Source: JBBIPA01 sp963775935 (GTDB lineage Bacteria > Chloroflexota > Dehalococcoidia > GIF9 > UBA5629). Taken from it: DNA of 64,000 nucleotides. Shown here piece by piece: positions 8,624-18,664 of the stretch. Both the position numbers and the translations under genes were made by a program. Every line of letters starts with the position of its first letter. Position 1 is the first letter of the stretch. Under the pieces are notes generated by a model that did not search any database, was not told the origin of the DNA, and saw only the letters and a list, made by a program, of their open reading frames with translations. The stretch spans positions 1 to 64,000 of the forward strand of contig CAVZKR010000005.1 of assembly GCA_963775935.1 (NCBI GenBank), written 5' to 3'.

Positions 8624-9322
8624 CTACACTATAGATTGCGGTAGAATTTGCCAACCTCTGCGCTGAGCTACGTTGAGCAGTCTCTTATCCGGGTAGACAG
8701 CTACGGGGTTGCCTACCATTTCCAGTATAGGAATGTCAATGATACTATCGGCATAGGCAAAACTGAGACCGAAGTCTATATTCAACTTCGCCTGACTGAT
8801 AAACTCCTTTAGTAACTGGGCTTTGTTTAGCCCGAAACACAGATGTCCTACAATTTTACCTGAGCAACTATCCTTCACTAGTTCAATTTTTGTGCCCACA
8901 GCATAGTCGACCCCGAGCGTCTGCTTGATTATCTCGAGAAAATCGTTGAAGCTGCCTGAAAGAAGCATGGTCGTATGTCCCTCTTTCCTATGTCCTTCCA
9001 GCAGTGCCATGATATCTGGTCGTAGCAGCTTCATAACATAATTACTAACTATCCATTCGAAGATCTCCCGTAGCTCATCCTTTTTCAACCCTTTAAGTAT
9101 AGTGGCTAAATTCTCACCCCATCTTACCTTGTATGTCTCCTCACTCAAAATCTTAACTTTACTGGCTACCCATAAGGGAAGATGTGTAGTAAGATAAGCT
9201 GCGACCGAAGGTATTTTCACCTTGTGCTTAATATGGTGTTTTACTATTCCAAGCCAGAAATGACCCGTGAATAATGTTCCGTCTAAATCAAAGATTGCAG
9301 CCGTTTTTCTGTCAGCTGTCAT
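8624..9322 (-). CDS. HAD-IB phosphatase, SerB-like fold
   Basis: About 232 residues from the ATG at 9322 (AAGGAG seven bases upstream). Motif I is FDLDGTLF, with the nucleophile and general-acid aspartates; motif II is LLSGS; motif III Lys lies around NKAQLL; motif IV is YADSIIDIPIL. Subclass IB enzymes remove phosphate from small molecules such as phosphoserine or lipid-linked substrates. The helical cap insert (GIVKHHIKHKVKIP onward) fits IB. The substrate cannot be told from sequence. It is flanked by two PAS-HD-GYP genes on the same strand but spaced over 150 bases from each. Confidence 0.85.
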   Translation of the reverse strand: MTADRKTAAIFDLDGTLFTGHFWLGIVKHHIKHKVKIPSVAAYLTTHLPLWVASKVKILSEETYKVRWGENLATILKGLKKDELREIFEWIVSNYVMKLLRPDIMALLEGHRKEGHTTMLLSGSFNDFLEIIKQTLGVDYAVGTKIELVKDSCSGKIVGHLCFGLNKAQLLKEFISQAKLNIDFGLSFAYADSIIDIPILEMVGNPVAVYPDKRLLNVAQRRGWQILPQSIV

Positions 9323-9492
9323 CAATTTTCTCCTTCTTGTAGATGTTTGGATTATAACATACAGTGGTACACGGTACCGCTCAGAAGTATGTTCATCGAA
9401 GTAGTAAAAACCGCTGGCTTATCACACAATCCGGACAATTGTTACTTTGAATGAGGTGCTCTCAAGGATCTTTCTAGCGGTATTGGAACCTT

Positions 9493-12400
9493 CTACTCGA
9501 ACTTGAATGCTTTCTCGGCAAAAAGCTTCAAGCAAGCATCTACTACTTTGGTATCATAAAGAATGCCCCTGTTCTTTAAGATTTCCTCCAGAGCTTTGTC
9601 TATGCCGACAGTTGGTCTATAGGGCCGGTGAGAAGCCATAGCCTCAACGACATCGGCAACAGCTAAAATCCTGGCTTCAAGTGAGATATCCTCCCCAGAC
9701 ATACCTTTGGGGTAACCGGAGCCGTCCATTCTTTCATGATGTTGAAGCACGATTGGGCAAATCGGCCAGGGTAGCTTCAGCGTCTTCAATATTTCACGAC
9801 CGACCTGGGGATGCATTCTGATCATACCAATTTCTAATTCGTTCAATTTACCGGGTTTGGCCAGAATTTCAGCAGGCACGCTCACCTTGCCGATGTCATG
9901 AAGAGTTCCAGCGACACGGATCATCTCAATTTGTTCTTTGGGAAGGTTTAGTTCTTCAGCTATAGCTGAGGCGAGTTTAGCCACCCGTCGCTGATGCCCC
10001 GCTGTATAGGGGTCCCTTGTTTCAGCCATGGAAGCTATAGCCTCGATTGTTCCGTCCATGGCCGCTTTCAACTCCTCATAACTTTGCTTCAGTTTCTCCT
10101 CTGCCTGCTTACGCTCAGTAATATCTCTTATCACGCCGAGGATGAGCTTTCTACCTCCAGATTCAATAACCCGTGCATTCACTTCCACTGGTATTAAAGA
10201 ACCGTCTTTGCATTTATTAGTTGTTTCGAATATTCTGGTATCCTTTTCTAGCAACTTTTGCTGTACCGTTTCGAAGGTTTTGGCACGTTCTGTAACACCC
10301 AGTTGGATAATACTCATACTCATAAGTTCTTCCCTGCTGTAGCCGAAAGAGTTAGACGCAGCTTCATTTGCGAATACAATATTTCCATCTAAATCATGTA
10401 AGAAGATAGCATCGGTGGCATTATCCACAAGCTCTGATTTGAGCCGCAACTCTTCCTCAGTTTTTTTGCGCTCAGTGATATCTCTTACCACACCGAGGAT
10501 GAGCTCTTTACCTCCAGATTCAATAACCCGTGCATTCACTTCCACTGGTATCAGAGCTTCATTCTTATGGCGATGAGCCGTTTCAAATGTAATAGAGCCA
10601 TTTTCTACTAGATTTCGCATCTCTGCATTGACAGCGTCGGCATGTTGTGATGAATCTATTTGGCGTATGTTCATGCTCATTAATTCTTCCCTGGTGTAAC
10701 CGAGAGACTTGTATGCCATTTCATTTACAAAGACAGGATTTCCTTCAAAATCATGTAAGAAGATAGCATCTGAAGCACTATCCAGAAGCTGTGACCTAAG
10801 CTTCAATTCCTCTTCGGCACGCCTGCGCTGGGTGATGTCCTGTAAAATTCCATCATAATATAAAATATTCCCGCCTTCACCTTTGATTGCCTTAGCATTA
10901 ATTGAAATCCACATTTTATGTCCATTATTATGCCTTTGCTCTGACTCAAAACCTTTCACGAAACCGTACTTTTCAAGAAGCGTTTTAAATCTGACTCTAT
11001 CTTCCGGGTTAGCGTATAGCTGCTGTCCAATATCGGTGATAGCCGTAATCATTTCTTGTGGAGAATTGAACCCGTACAGAAAGGCAAGTGCGGGATTAAC
11101 TTTGAGAAACTTACCATCGCTGGTGCTCTGAAAGATGCCCTCCACTGCGTTCTCGAAGATAGCGCGGTATTGTTCTTCGCTTTCTTGCAGTTTTGCCTCT
11201 GCTTGCTTACGCTCGGTAATGTCTCTAACAACACCCAGTATAAGCTTTTTCCCTCCAGATTCAATAACTTTTGCATTAACTTCTACGGGTATGCGATTTC
11301 CATTGGCATGAAGATGGGCTGTTTCGAAAACTACCGAACCCTTTTCCATCATTTCGTTTCGTTGTGATCTGGGCTGTTCGGTGGAGTCGACATCAACTTG
11401 GCGTATGTTCTTGCTCATCAACTCTTCTCTGGTATAACCCAGGGACTTATATGCAGTTTCATTCAAGTAAACCATATTGCCGTCTAAATCATGTACAATA
11501 ATAGAATCTGAGGTGCTAGCTAAAATACCGGCATCCAACTTCAATTTGTCTTCCGCCTGCTTCCTGAAGGTAATATCATGGGCCGAAGCAAGCACGAGCT
11601 GCCTATCATTATATTGATACCGACGGCGGTTCACAGATACCGGAATTGTAGATCCATCCTTACGCACCCATATTGACTCGAATTGACTTCTAAGATTATT
11701 GCTAGTTGCTCGTTCTTTATAGTCTCGTGAGATTTTAATTTCGGGAGAAACAATCTCGCTCATTTTCATGTCCAATAGCTCTTTATTGCTATAACCAAGC
11801 AACTGACACGTAATTTCATTCACGTATAATACTTGTGTACCTGGATTTGATTCATGCAAAAGGATCATGTCAGACGCATTATCTAATACCTGCGACTTGA
11901 AAAGCAGCTCCTCCTCCCCATGCTTGCGCTTGGTGATGTTTTGCACAGTGCCGAAAAGGCGCAAGCCACCAGGTGCGTCTGGATCTGCCTGGCATTCCAC
12001 GTAATTGATAATGTTCAGAACTCGCCCGTCCCTGGTCACAATGCGGAATTCCCGGGTGTCTGATTCTCCTGCTTTCAGTTCTCGCAGGGACTTGGTAGCC
12101 ATCTCAAGATCGTCTGGATGTGATACGAACAACCAGCAACCCTGTTCATGCAGTTCGGCTTCCGAATAACCGGAGAGGGTAAAAAACACGTCTGTGACCC
12201 AATCTACCTTGTAACCATCATCGCCTGTATTGATGCAGGAATAAGAAAAATCAGCACTTAATCGCGCTACGGTACGATATTTTTTCTCTGCTGATTTCAG
12301 CGCATTCTCCATCTGCTTGCGCTCGGTGATATCGCGAATAATCACAAGGTCGGCAGGTTTTTCATTATATGTAATCAGCGCTCCATTTATCTCGACAGTT

Positions 12401-12786
12401 ATTTTATTACCATACTTGTCTCTTACTACTGCCTCGTAAGTCGATGGGACATGGATACCCAGTATATGCTTTGCATAGCGATCTTTAACTTCAAGTAAAC
12501 TATCCGTATCTATGTAGCCTATAAAGGAAGTGCCTATTATTTCTGCACTGGTGCCACCCCATATTTTCACTAAACGTGGATTGAGATATTGAATCATTCC
12601 TTCCTGAATAATGCAGATACCATCGTTTGCCCGTTCAACTAAGCTGCGATATTGCTTCTCGCTCTCCTGAAGCACTTTTTCTGCATACTTGTGTTTGGTT
12701 TCCAATGCCTCCAGTTGAGCAATTCGTTGCCGCAATTGTAGGAATTCATCTATGTGCTGCGTCTTAGTTTTGCTAGCGTTCATCAT
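9493..12786 (-). CDS. Seven-PAS HD-GYP sensor protein
   Basis: About 1,097 residues from the ATG at 12786, which has GAGGT five bases upstream; a GTG at 12807 is possible. I count seven consecutive PAS units, each closing with a D-I-T-x-R-K-type end, then an HD-GYP domain with intact LHDIGK and HHERMDGSGYPKG. PAS units four, six and seven are near copies (each with IPVEVNARVIESGG or close), so the array grew by internal duplication. No membrane span. It is likely a cytosolic sensor degrading c-di-GMP. It sits 24 bases behind a MerR-like gene, so they are probably one operon. Confidence 0.92.
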   Translation of the reverse strand: MMNASKTKTQHIDEFLQLRQRIAQLEALETKHKYAEKVLQESEKQYRSLVERANDGICIIQEGMIQYLNPRLVKIWGGTSAEIIGTSFIGYIDTDSLLEVKDRYAKHILGIHVPSTYEAVVRDKYGNKITVEINGALITYNEKPADLVIIRDITERKQMENALKSAEKKYRTVARLSADFSYSCINTGDDGYKVDWVTDVFFTLSGYSEAELHEQGCWLFVSHPDDLEMATKSLRELKAGESDTREFRIVTRDGRVLNIINYVECQADPDAPGGLRLFGTVQNITKRKHGEEELLFKSQVLDNASDMILLHESNPGTQVLYVNEITCQLLGYSNKELLDMKMSEIVSPEIKISRDYKERATSNNLRSQFESIWVRKDGSTIPVSVNRRRYQYNDRQLVLASAHDITFRKQAEDKLKLDAGILASTSDSIIVHDLDGNMVYLNETAYKSLGYTREELMSKNIRQVDVDSTEQPRSQRNEMMEKGSVVFETAHLHANGNRIPVEVNAKVIESGGKKLILGVVRDITERKQAEAKLQESEEQYRAIFENAVEGIFQSTSDGKFLKVNPALAFLYGFNSPQEMITAITDIGQQLYANPEDRVRFKTLLEKYGFVKGFESEQRHNNGHKMWISINAKAIKGEGGNILYYDGILQDITQRRRAEEELKLRSQLLDSASDAIFLHDFEGNPVFVNEMAYKSLGYTREELMSMNIRQIDSSQHADAVNAEMRNLVENGSITFETAHRHKNEALIPVEVNARVIESGGKELILGVVRDITERKKTEEELRLKSELVDNATDAIFLHDLDGNIVFANEAASNSFGYSREELMSMSIIQLGVTERAKTFETVQQKLLEKDTRIFETTNKCKDGSLIPVEVNARVIESGGRKLILGVIRDITERKQAEEKLKQSYEELKAAMDGTIEAIASMAETRDPYTAGHQRRVAKLASAIAEELNLPKEQIEMIRVAGTLHDIGKVSVPAEILAKPGKLNELEIGMIRMHPQVGREILKTLKLPWPICPIVLQHHERMDGSGYPKGMSGEDISLEARILAVADVVEAMASHRPYRPTVGIDKALEEILKNRGILYDTKVVDACLKLFAEKAFKFE

Positions 12787-12810
12787 CTTATACCTCAAGA
12801 AAAGCACCTG

Positions 12811-13047
12811 TTAAAATTGCACCTTCGCGGTTGCAAACTGGTCACTTTTAATGATACGGTGGGACTCTGCCTTAAATCTGCTTAACTCATCTTCAGTGAA
12901 TAGCCTCCATCCTCTCCTATCCCTATATTCAGCTTCTTTGAAAATGCCTCCCTTGAGCCAACGGAAGAAAGTAGTCTTGCTTATTCCGACTATTTGGCAA
13001 ACCTCAGCGGTTCTATAGTAAGTTTCACCATTTACCGTGACAGACAT
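12811..13047 (-). CDS. MerR/excisionase-type helix-turn-helix protein
   Basis: 78 residues. TAEVCQIVGISKTTFFRWLK is a MerR-like helix-turn-helix and GWRLFTEDELSRF is the following wing, as in small excisionase or BldC-type proteins. It directly precedes the seven-PAS sensor gene. It may autoregulate this operon or couple the sensor to transcription. Confidence 0.8.
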   Translation of the reverse strand: MSVTVNGETYYRTAEVCQIVGISKTTFFRWLKGGIFKEAEYRDRRGWRLFTEDELSRFKAESHRIIKSDQFATAKVQF

Positions 13048-13639
13048 ATTTCTTGGTTTCCTTCCATTAAACTTTTACTCTGATAAGTATCTGTTTTAAC
13101 TATCTTCAATGCTAACCAAATATAGTCTATATTATGTAGGTCAGTTCTTAAATCACCCATTAGTACCTTTTTACACAGCACTTTTGTAACACGACTATAG
13201 AAAATAAGTCCCCAGTAAAGGTTGAGGGACAGTTCTTAATCGACACATTAAGGTGGAAAGAGAAAGTATCTGGCTTAGCTTGGCTAGAACTTGCTTACCT
13301 GCGCAGGGCGAAAGGCCTGCGACTAGCTGAAGAGTATGGCACAGCGAGAAGAGCTTCAGCTCTTACTGAGGAAGCTGCTGACGGTTATTAGATAGTGGGA
13401 AACAGTCTGGTTTAACTCTTGTAATATGATTCCCCACCCTACTAAACAAAATGCCCTTTAGTATAGTCTTAATACAGTCATTCTCTTATTCGCTCTCCCG
13501 CCAGGTCTCCCACGCCACCCCAGGGTGAGTTCTGAGACTCCTGCGAGCAGTTGGGCACTAGCTCAAGCATCAGCAGCCTTCCGCGAGCGCCACGGTGAGC
13601 CAAGAGCATATCAATGCATTATACCTACACGCAATATGG
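13048..13639. other. Gene-free interval with one coding-like open stretch
   Basis: No supported gene. From about 13200 to 13391 one plus-strand frame stays open and reads like a helical, Ala- and Arg-rich peptide ending A-D-G-Y-stop, but it has no ATG, GTG or TTG start and no ribosome site, so it may be a gene remnant. Confidence 0.35.
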
Positions 13640-13810
13640 TATGTAGTGGTTCATCTTACCAATATAACTGAGCTTCAATGTCATAGGGCTGAAGTTACAT
13701 GGCAATCCGCTGGCCTCACGTGGCGAGCGCGGGAGGCCAGCGGGGCTAGGGGCCTATGCCTAACGCCTCACGGGGGAACGGGGGCCAGTCTTAGGGCGTA
13801 CTCCTCGCAT
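13640..13810 (+). repeat. GC-rich dispersed repeat, copy 1
   Basis: Related over about 150 bases to 22355-22500: both contain a TAGTG..TTCATCTT block, a CTTCA..TGAAG hairpin, a CTCRCGTGGC block and GGGGCCT followed by GCCTCACGG. The region is much richer in G+C than its surroundings. An ORF across it is an artefact of composition. Possibly a structured RNA or a non-autonomous element. Confidence 0.55.
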
Positions 13811-14048
13811 GTATTAAAACATGCAACCCTATCGGTAATAGCTGAGTCTCGTCGTTGTTGTGCCAGAGCCAGCAGGTGTTTCAATTTATGATGTTTAGAG
13901 TGGGTGTTTGTTTGTTCCTGAGACTATAGTACTAGGTAAATGGTACTAACATGCTATTGTATGTGCCTACAACGGGTTTTACAATACTACTGCATCCGAA
14001 TTGTTTTAGAGTATTGGCAACGAAGGGAAGATAGTAGAGGAATCAGCA

Positions 14049-15154
14049 ATGGAAAATTCAACAAAGATACTTTTACTATCAGTTTTAATTCTAATATTGG
14101 TAGTATTACCTTGTTTTGCATGCCTTACATCTCAAGCACCTACTACAACTCCTATCTTATCTGCACCATTAAAATTCCCCCCCCTCAGTCTCAAACCACA
14201 CCTCCACCTCAACCTTCTGATGACCAGATACTTGCACAGAAGATTAGCAAAGCTATTAACCCACAAAATCCCATAACGAGGGATTTTGCAGTAATATTAG
14301 CTTCTAAGTATCCTGGGGAATATAGCGTTGAACAGATATGCAGCATCTATCATTATTTGTATCAGAACTGGAAGTATGTTAATGACCCCAAAGGGTCTGA
14401 TTACTTTGCATCAGCTAGTGAATCCATTGGTAATGGCTTAGCTGGAGACTGTGATGATTTTGCAATCACAATGTCAGCCCTTATTGAAGCTATAGGAGGC
14501 ACGTCAAGAGTAGTATGTGCATGGGGTAAAGAAGTTGGACATGCATATGCAGAAGTTTGTTTCGGTAATCAAGCGGACATTCTTAAATCTCTGGCTAATA
14601 AATATAAACAAGAGGCCTTATACCATACGGATAAAAACGGTATATGGCTTAACTTGGACAGGTCTGCAAAACATCCAGGTGGTCCTTTCCTCGAGGCGGA
14701 GAAACTCCTTATTGTCTATCCTGATGGTCGATGGGAGAGAGTAACAGAAACTGTGCATTCTCCATCTCCTCCGGTACCTACTCTTAAGACAATGCAGGAA
14801 ACCATTATTAACGAAACAATAACAATCAAACCAACTAAGGCTTCTCAGGTACCATTTTCAGTTGATACAACCAGAATGCTTAATGTGCAGTGCACTGGCA
14901 CCTTTGTAGCATCAGGTGGTACTCCTAAAGATGTAGACGTTTATATTATGAATGACAGCCAATATACTAATTGGATAAATGGGCATAAGGCAGCAGGTGT
15001 TTACGTCTCTGGACGAGTTAATAGTGCCAACTTCGCTGTTCCAATTACCACATCAGATACATACCACCTCATATTTTCAAACGATTTCTCTATTGTTTCC
15101 GCAAGGACTGTATCAACTAAAGCTTATTTGTCCTGGCAAGAATATCAAAAGTAA
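14049..15154 (+). pseudogene. Transglutaminase-like lipoprotein interrupted at a C8 tract
   Basis: A signal peptide with lipobox-like end (ILILVVLPCFAC) starts at 14049 behind AGAGGA. The frame breaks at eight consecutive C (14177-14184); nine or six would restore it. Downstream, in the other frame, is a transglutaminase-like fold: GLAGDCDDFA (Cys), GHAYAEV (His), WLNLD (Asp). The C-terminal beta-sandwich (PKDVDVYIMND, then VPITTSDTYHLIF) resembles secreted ligand-binding modules. The expected product is an extracytoplasmic, lipid-anchored protein. A homopolymer in this place is either a sequencing artefact or a phase-variation switch. Confidence 0.7.
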
Positions 15155-15672
15155 GAGCTAAATCACTTCATAAAAGTTGCCCTAGACCGACCTGCCACAA
15201 TAATCGTACCACTCTTTATATGAGAATTGCCTCAAGTCTGTACACTGAACTATATCCCTTACGTGTTCGTACCACATTTCCAACCTGTTTTTTATAGCCA
15301 ATTTCTCGGCGACCTTAAATAAACCTACCCCCGCCAGGGAGGGATAATCCTAGCCGGACATTGCAAATCGGTACAATAACTTTCAGGTCATAGCCCCGAG
15401 CGAATTTGCAGTCTGGAAAAGCAGATAGCCCCCCGCTTTTCCCGTCGCTCTGGGCGTTCCCTGTGTAAACGATATTCTAGTTTTTTTCAGCAATTGGCGC
15501 CCTTGAGTTGGGATTTCAGGCGGCTTGTCAGGGCGGTGTCCGTTAACTCTCACCAGCTCCCAACCACGCCGGGAGAGCCACGTCAACCCTCTTCTATCTA
15601 CTCGGGGGGTGTGCGAGACTGATGCTCAAGCTCTGTAACAAAATGAGTTATTGTTAATGGAATCGGGATATT
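15155..15672. other. Gene-free interval
   Basis: 15180-15240 resembles the start of the dispersed intergenic repeat (GACCTGCC, then GTACCACT). The rest is moderately GC-rich; a 67-codon minus-strand ORF here has no ribosome site or recognisable domain and was not called. Confidence 0.4.
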
Positions 15673-16557
15673 CTATTCCTTTACCCCAATAGGCTGCCAT
15701 TGCCACGCCTCTCCCTTTCGCATGACGTGGCCCAGACCGGGGAAGGGGAAGTGAAACGCAAGCACCAGGGCATTCTCAGTTGCCGCTCTCTTTAGAAGCC
15801 TGCGTCTGGTAGCTACGACCTGCTGGGGAGAAAAATCGGTGCCTGCACACCATTCTGGTTGCTCCAGATGGATGGGGTGGAGTACCACATCAGAGACGCA
15901 CAGCAATTGCTTACCTCTTGAGGAAATAGCCAGCGCCATTTGCCCCGGTGTATGACCAGGCGCTGCCAGGGCGCGTATACCGGGTGCGATTTCGGTTTCA
16001 CGGTCAACAAGTTCCAATCGACCTTGAATCGGCGGCAGGTTCTTACGTGCGAATTTCAGCTGCCTCTCCCTGACATGTTCATCGAGTTTCGTCTCCGCCT
16101 GTCCCGAGGTCCAGAAGTCCCACTCGCCTTTCCACATTACGTACCGAGCGTCGGGGAAAACTGGCCTACCCTCGTCATCAGTATTCCCGCCAATGTGGTC
16201 TGGATGTCCATGTGTTAAGATGACCGTGTCAATGTGCTCAGGCGCAATCCCTACAGCCTTCAGGTTCTGAACAAGCTTTCCTGTGCTTGGGGCAAGGCCA
16301 TCAGCACCCGTATCCACCAGCACCTGATGCTTGCCTGTGTTAACTGCCAGGCAAATGTATGGGCTTGTCCACTCTAGCCACTGTTCTGGCTGTAGGTTGT
16401 GTTCGCGAAGCACTGGCTCAAGTCGTTCTTTTGGCGCATTGGCGAAAAGGAATATGGCCGGCGGTGGGAAGGTCGGAGGTGCGTAGGTGTGAGTGCCGTC
16501 ACTAACAGATACGCAGTGGAAATCCCCTAGCTCAAAGTGATAAATGTCAGCGTTCAT
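15673..16557 (-). CDS. MBL-fold metallo-hydrolase, lactonase/methyl-parathion-hydrolase-like
   Basis: About 294 residues from the ATG at 16557, with AGGAGG upstream. The zinc-binding motif is LTHGHPDHIGG, with further ligands at AAPGHTPGQ, SDVVLHP and the late FHFPFPGLGH. Arrangement and length fit the two-zinc lactonase/organophosphate hydrolase branch rather than beta-lactamases. It has no signal peptide, so it is cytosolic. The substrate is not predictable. It stands alone, with 170 bases to the next gene. Confidence 0.88.
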   Translation of the reverse strand: MNADIYHFELGDFHCVSVSDGTHTYAPPTFPPPAIFLFANAPKERLEPVLREHNLQPEQWLEWTSPYICLAVNTGKHQVLVDTGADGLAPSTGKLVQNLKAVGIAPEHIDTVILTHGHPDHIGGNTDDEGRPVFPDARYVMWKGEWDFWTSGQAETKLDEHVRERQLKFARKNLPPIQGRLELVDRETEIAPGIRALAAPGHTPGQMALAISSRGKQLLCVSDVVLHPIHLEQPEWCAGTDFSPQQVVATRRRLLKRAATENALVLAFHFPFPGLGHVMRKGEAWQWQPIGVKE

Positions 16558-16728
16558 AGCCATCCTCCTGTCTCATGCCCTAGGAACCTAGTTCAAGTAT
16601 ACTACAGGATGGAACTAGAGAGGAACAGGGTTGAACAAAACCGAGTTTTGTGCAATAACAATTCACTGCGCAGCTCAACAGCAGCTTGTTCACCCTTATC
16701 GAAAAAATGAGAGTCTCTAAAATGAGAA

Positions 16729-17391
16729 TTATTCGTATCCCGTAGTTACTTGGGTTACAGTTCCATACCTATCACAAATATATGTTCCCTTTGCAAAACT
16801 AAACGTGATGTAGTTACTATCAGGCTTACCATCACCATCGAAATCATGGAGAAAAAGGACATATCCCACACCAGCTTTACCATGTTTGGTGCAAGTATCA
16901 GGGAAGCAATGCATATTGTTCGTGGGAGCTACAACAAGATTTTCCAAGTACTTTAGATCATTATTTCTCATCATAACCAGTACAGCATCTTGAATTTTAC
17001 GAAGTTCTTCTGCCGCTGCAGCCTCCGGAGACACAGCTGTGCTAACTGGGGAAGAATCAGGTGTCTTAGGCTTTGCATTCGGCTTTGTTTCTTTGGGAGA
17101 CGGTGGCTCGGTTGGTGCAGTTTGAGGCTGAGGAGTCGTTTTTGGCAGTCCTTTATTCACGGGTATATTTGGATCAAGAGGATTTGGATCATAAGGGTCC
17201 CAGTACCCATCACCGTCAGTATCAACCTTTTGGGGGTCTGTGCCTGCAATCTTTTCTTGCGAGTCAGTCCATCCATCACCGTCAGAATCCCCGCCTAACT
17301 CAAGTTGTTGCAGGTCATAACACGAAGTACTTAGTAGAAGACATACTATAAGGAGCACGCCTATTAATATCCAATATCTTCTCACCACCAC
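16729..17391 (-). CDS. Lipoprotein with thrombospondin type-3 calcium-binding repeats
   Basis: 220 residues, probably GTG start near an AGAGGTG site. N-terminal signal with lipobox LLLSTSC. Two to three TSP3-type repeats follow (DSDGDGWTDSQE, DTDGDGYWDPYDPNPLDPN), which bind calcium, then a Pro/Thr-rich linker and a C-terminal domain with DFDGDGKPD, another calcium loop. Expected to be anchored on the outside of the membrane. The C-terminal domain is not recognised. Confidence 0.85.
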   Translation of the reverse strand: MVVRRYWILIGVLLIVCLLLSTSCYDLQQLELGGDSDGDGWTDSQEKIAGTDPQKVDTDGDGYWDPYDPNPLDPNIPVNKGLPKTTPQPQTAPTEPPSPKETKPNAKPKTPDSSPVSTAVSPEAAAAEELRKIQDAVLVMMRNNDLKYLENLVVAPTNNMHCFPDTCTKHGKAGVGYVLFLHDFDGDGKPDSNYITFSFAKGTYICDRYGTVTQVTTGYE

Positions 17392-17721
17392 GCACCTCTG
17401 TTGTCTCTAATCAGATAACGGGCACTTATCGTTGCTCGTACTACCTAACTTAGATGAATAATCTGCCACAAATCATTGTAACACTTTCTTAGTTTGAGTT
17501 CGTGACACAGGAAAATTGTTACAGTCTGCTGAAATACAAAACGTTAGAATGCTAAACGGATGAGCTTTATACAAGGACAGTCAAAGTCTCGATTAGCTTG
17601 ACTAGACCAATGTAGTAGCCAGTTTGATACGTTCCGCAGGTCAATTCCTCATGCTCACTACCCGTTACATGCTGGCATATAGGGCAGAAGTCTTTCCTCC
17701 CAATTCAGCCGCATAACTTCA
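17392..17721. other. Gene-free interval
   Basis: No supported gene. A short block near 17460-17490 (CTGCCACAAATCATTGTAAC) weakly resembles the 5' edge of the dispersed intergenic repeat. Confidence 0.35.
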
Positions 17722-17877
17722 TTAAGTGGTACTGGTGCCCTGCTGCTGGACCGTTTCCTCAGCCTTCTTTTCTGGAGGCTTTTCTTCAGCGGTCTTGGCT
17801 GCTGGCTCCGGCTGTTCAATCTTAACCGTTGTTTTCGGTCGTTTAAAGAATGTTTTAATCTGCTGCAGCATTGTCAT
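17722..17877 (-). CDS. Small Lys/Glu/Pro-rich protein, 51 residues
   Basis: ATG at 17877 with a strong AGGAGG site. The N-terminus (LQQIKTFFKRP) could be an amphipathic helix; the rest is a low-complexity tail of Lys, Glu, Ala and Pro. The ribosome site and codon pattern argue for a real gene. Function unknown. It is upstream of no close gene on its strand but follows the cold-shock gene by 85 bases. Confidence 0.55.
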   Translation of the reverse strand: MTMLQQIKTFFKRPKTTVKIEQPEPAAKTAEEKPPEKKAEETVQQQGTSTT

Positions 17878-17962
17878 TGTCCACCTCCTATAACAGCACT
17901 CTTAAGGACTAACCTTGTAATCTAGGGCTTGACCACTCCAAATCCACTGATCGGGCTTTATG

Positions 17963-18181
17963 CTACTCACCTTTAGGCCGTGCAAGCCTTACCCTGATCG
18001 CATGGAGACGACCATCACGCCCCTGTCCAACCTCAAATTCTACCTGTTGTCCTTCTCGAAGCGAATTATAGTCAATCCCCTGCAACTGGCTGCGGTGGAA
18101 AAAGATATCTTCTCCCCGCTCTGTCTTAATGAACCCAAAGACGCGGTCTCTAATTAGCCGTCTGATTACACCCTTTGACAT
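17963..18181 (-). CDS. Cold-shock-domain protein
   Basis: 72 residues with GAGGTG before the ATG. RNP motifs are visible as VFGFIKTE and DIFFHRSQL; the usual KGFGFI is degenerate at its first residues. Such proteins bind single-stranded RNA/DNA and loosen secondary structure. Length matches the Csp family. Confidence 0.9.
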   Translation of the reverse strand: MSKGVIRRLIRDRVFGFIKTERGEDIFFHRSQLQGIDYNSLREGQQVEFEVGQGRDGRLHAIRVRLARPKGE

Positions 18182-18208
18182 AGGACACCTCGCGCCAAAT
18201 CCATTGGC

Positions 18209-18337
18209 TTAGCACCTTTCCTCGGCACAGGGATGCTCCTTAAGTTGGCCATCGTATTCTTTGACTTGCTCAGCAGTACATTCTTCTGCTTCCTGTTTTA
18301 ACCTCTCTGGGTGCTCACATCCATTTATGCTTTTCAC
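18209..18337 (-). CDS. Small Cys-containing protein, 42 residues
   Basis: Frame from GTG at 18337 reading VKSINGCEHPERLKQEAEEC and ending HPCAEERC. Cys pairs could bind metal. An AGGAGG lies 19 bases before the GTG and would fit an in-frame ATA codon nine bases upstream better, so the true start is uncertain. No function known. Confidence 0.4.
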   Translation of the reverse strand: MKSINGCEHPERLKQEAEECTAEQVKEYDGQLKEHPCAEERC

Positions 18338-18424
18338 CTTGCATATTTGTGTTTCCTCCTAGCGATAGTTCTCTAAAATGTAGGCACCTCTTCAATACAA
18401 TAACCCATCGCTCTGCAGCTACTG

Positions 18425-18664
18425 CTAGGTAACACGGATTGATAGACAGCTTACCGTTCTGTCGACACCACCAATAGAGTGGATCTTTGTAGTGACCAGT
18501 TCCCCAACTGCGTTCAAGTCGCCTTGTTCAATCACAACAATAATATCATAGGGACCAGTTACAGCATCGACTGATATTATCCCCTCAATCTTCTCGAGAG
18601 CAGCTAGAACCTCTTTAGTCTTACCGACTGTCGTCTCTATGAGCACAAATGCTTTAGTTGACAT
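18425..18664 (-). CDS. Stand-alone Lrp/AsnC ligand-binding (RAM) domain protein
   Basis: 79 residues with an AAGGGGTGAG site. AFVLIETTVGKTKEVLAALE, GPYDIIVVIE and the C-terminal strand fit the RAM domain without the DNA-binding half. These bind small effectors such as amino acids and can act with a separate partner. It follows the ABM and GAF genes on the same strand; the GYD gene holds the equivalent place in the second module at 28.6 kb. Confidence 0.85.
   Translation of the reverse strand: MSTKAFVLIETTVGKTKEVLAALEKIEGIISVDAVTGPYDIIVVIEQGDLNAVGELVTTKIHSIGGVDRTVSCLSIRVT

Noticed and set aside
13200..13391. Open, Ala/Arg-rich frame resembling a protein
   Set aside because: No start codon or ribosome site; kept only as a possible remnant.
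13595..13891. 98-codon plus-strand ORF
   Set aside because: Lies in the GC-rich dispersed repeat, has no ribosome site and no protein-like pattern.
15383..15586. 67-codon minus-strand ORF
   Set aside because: No ribosome site, no recognisable domain, composition-driven.
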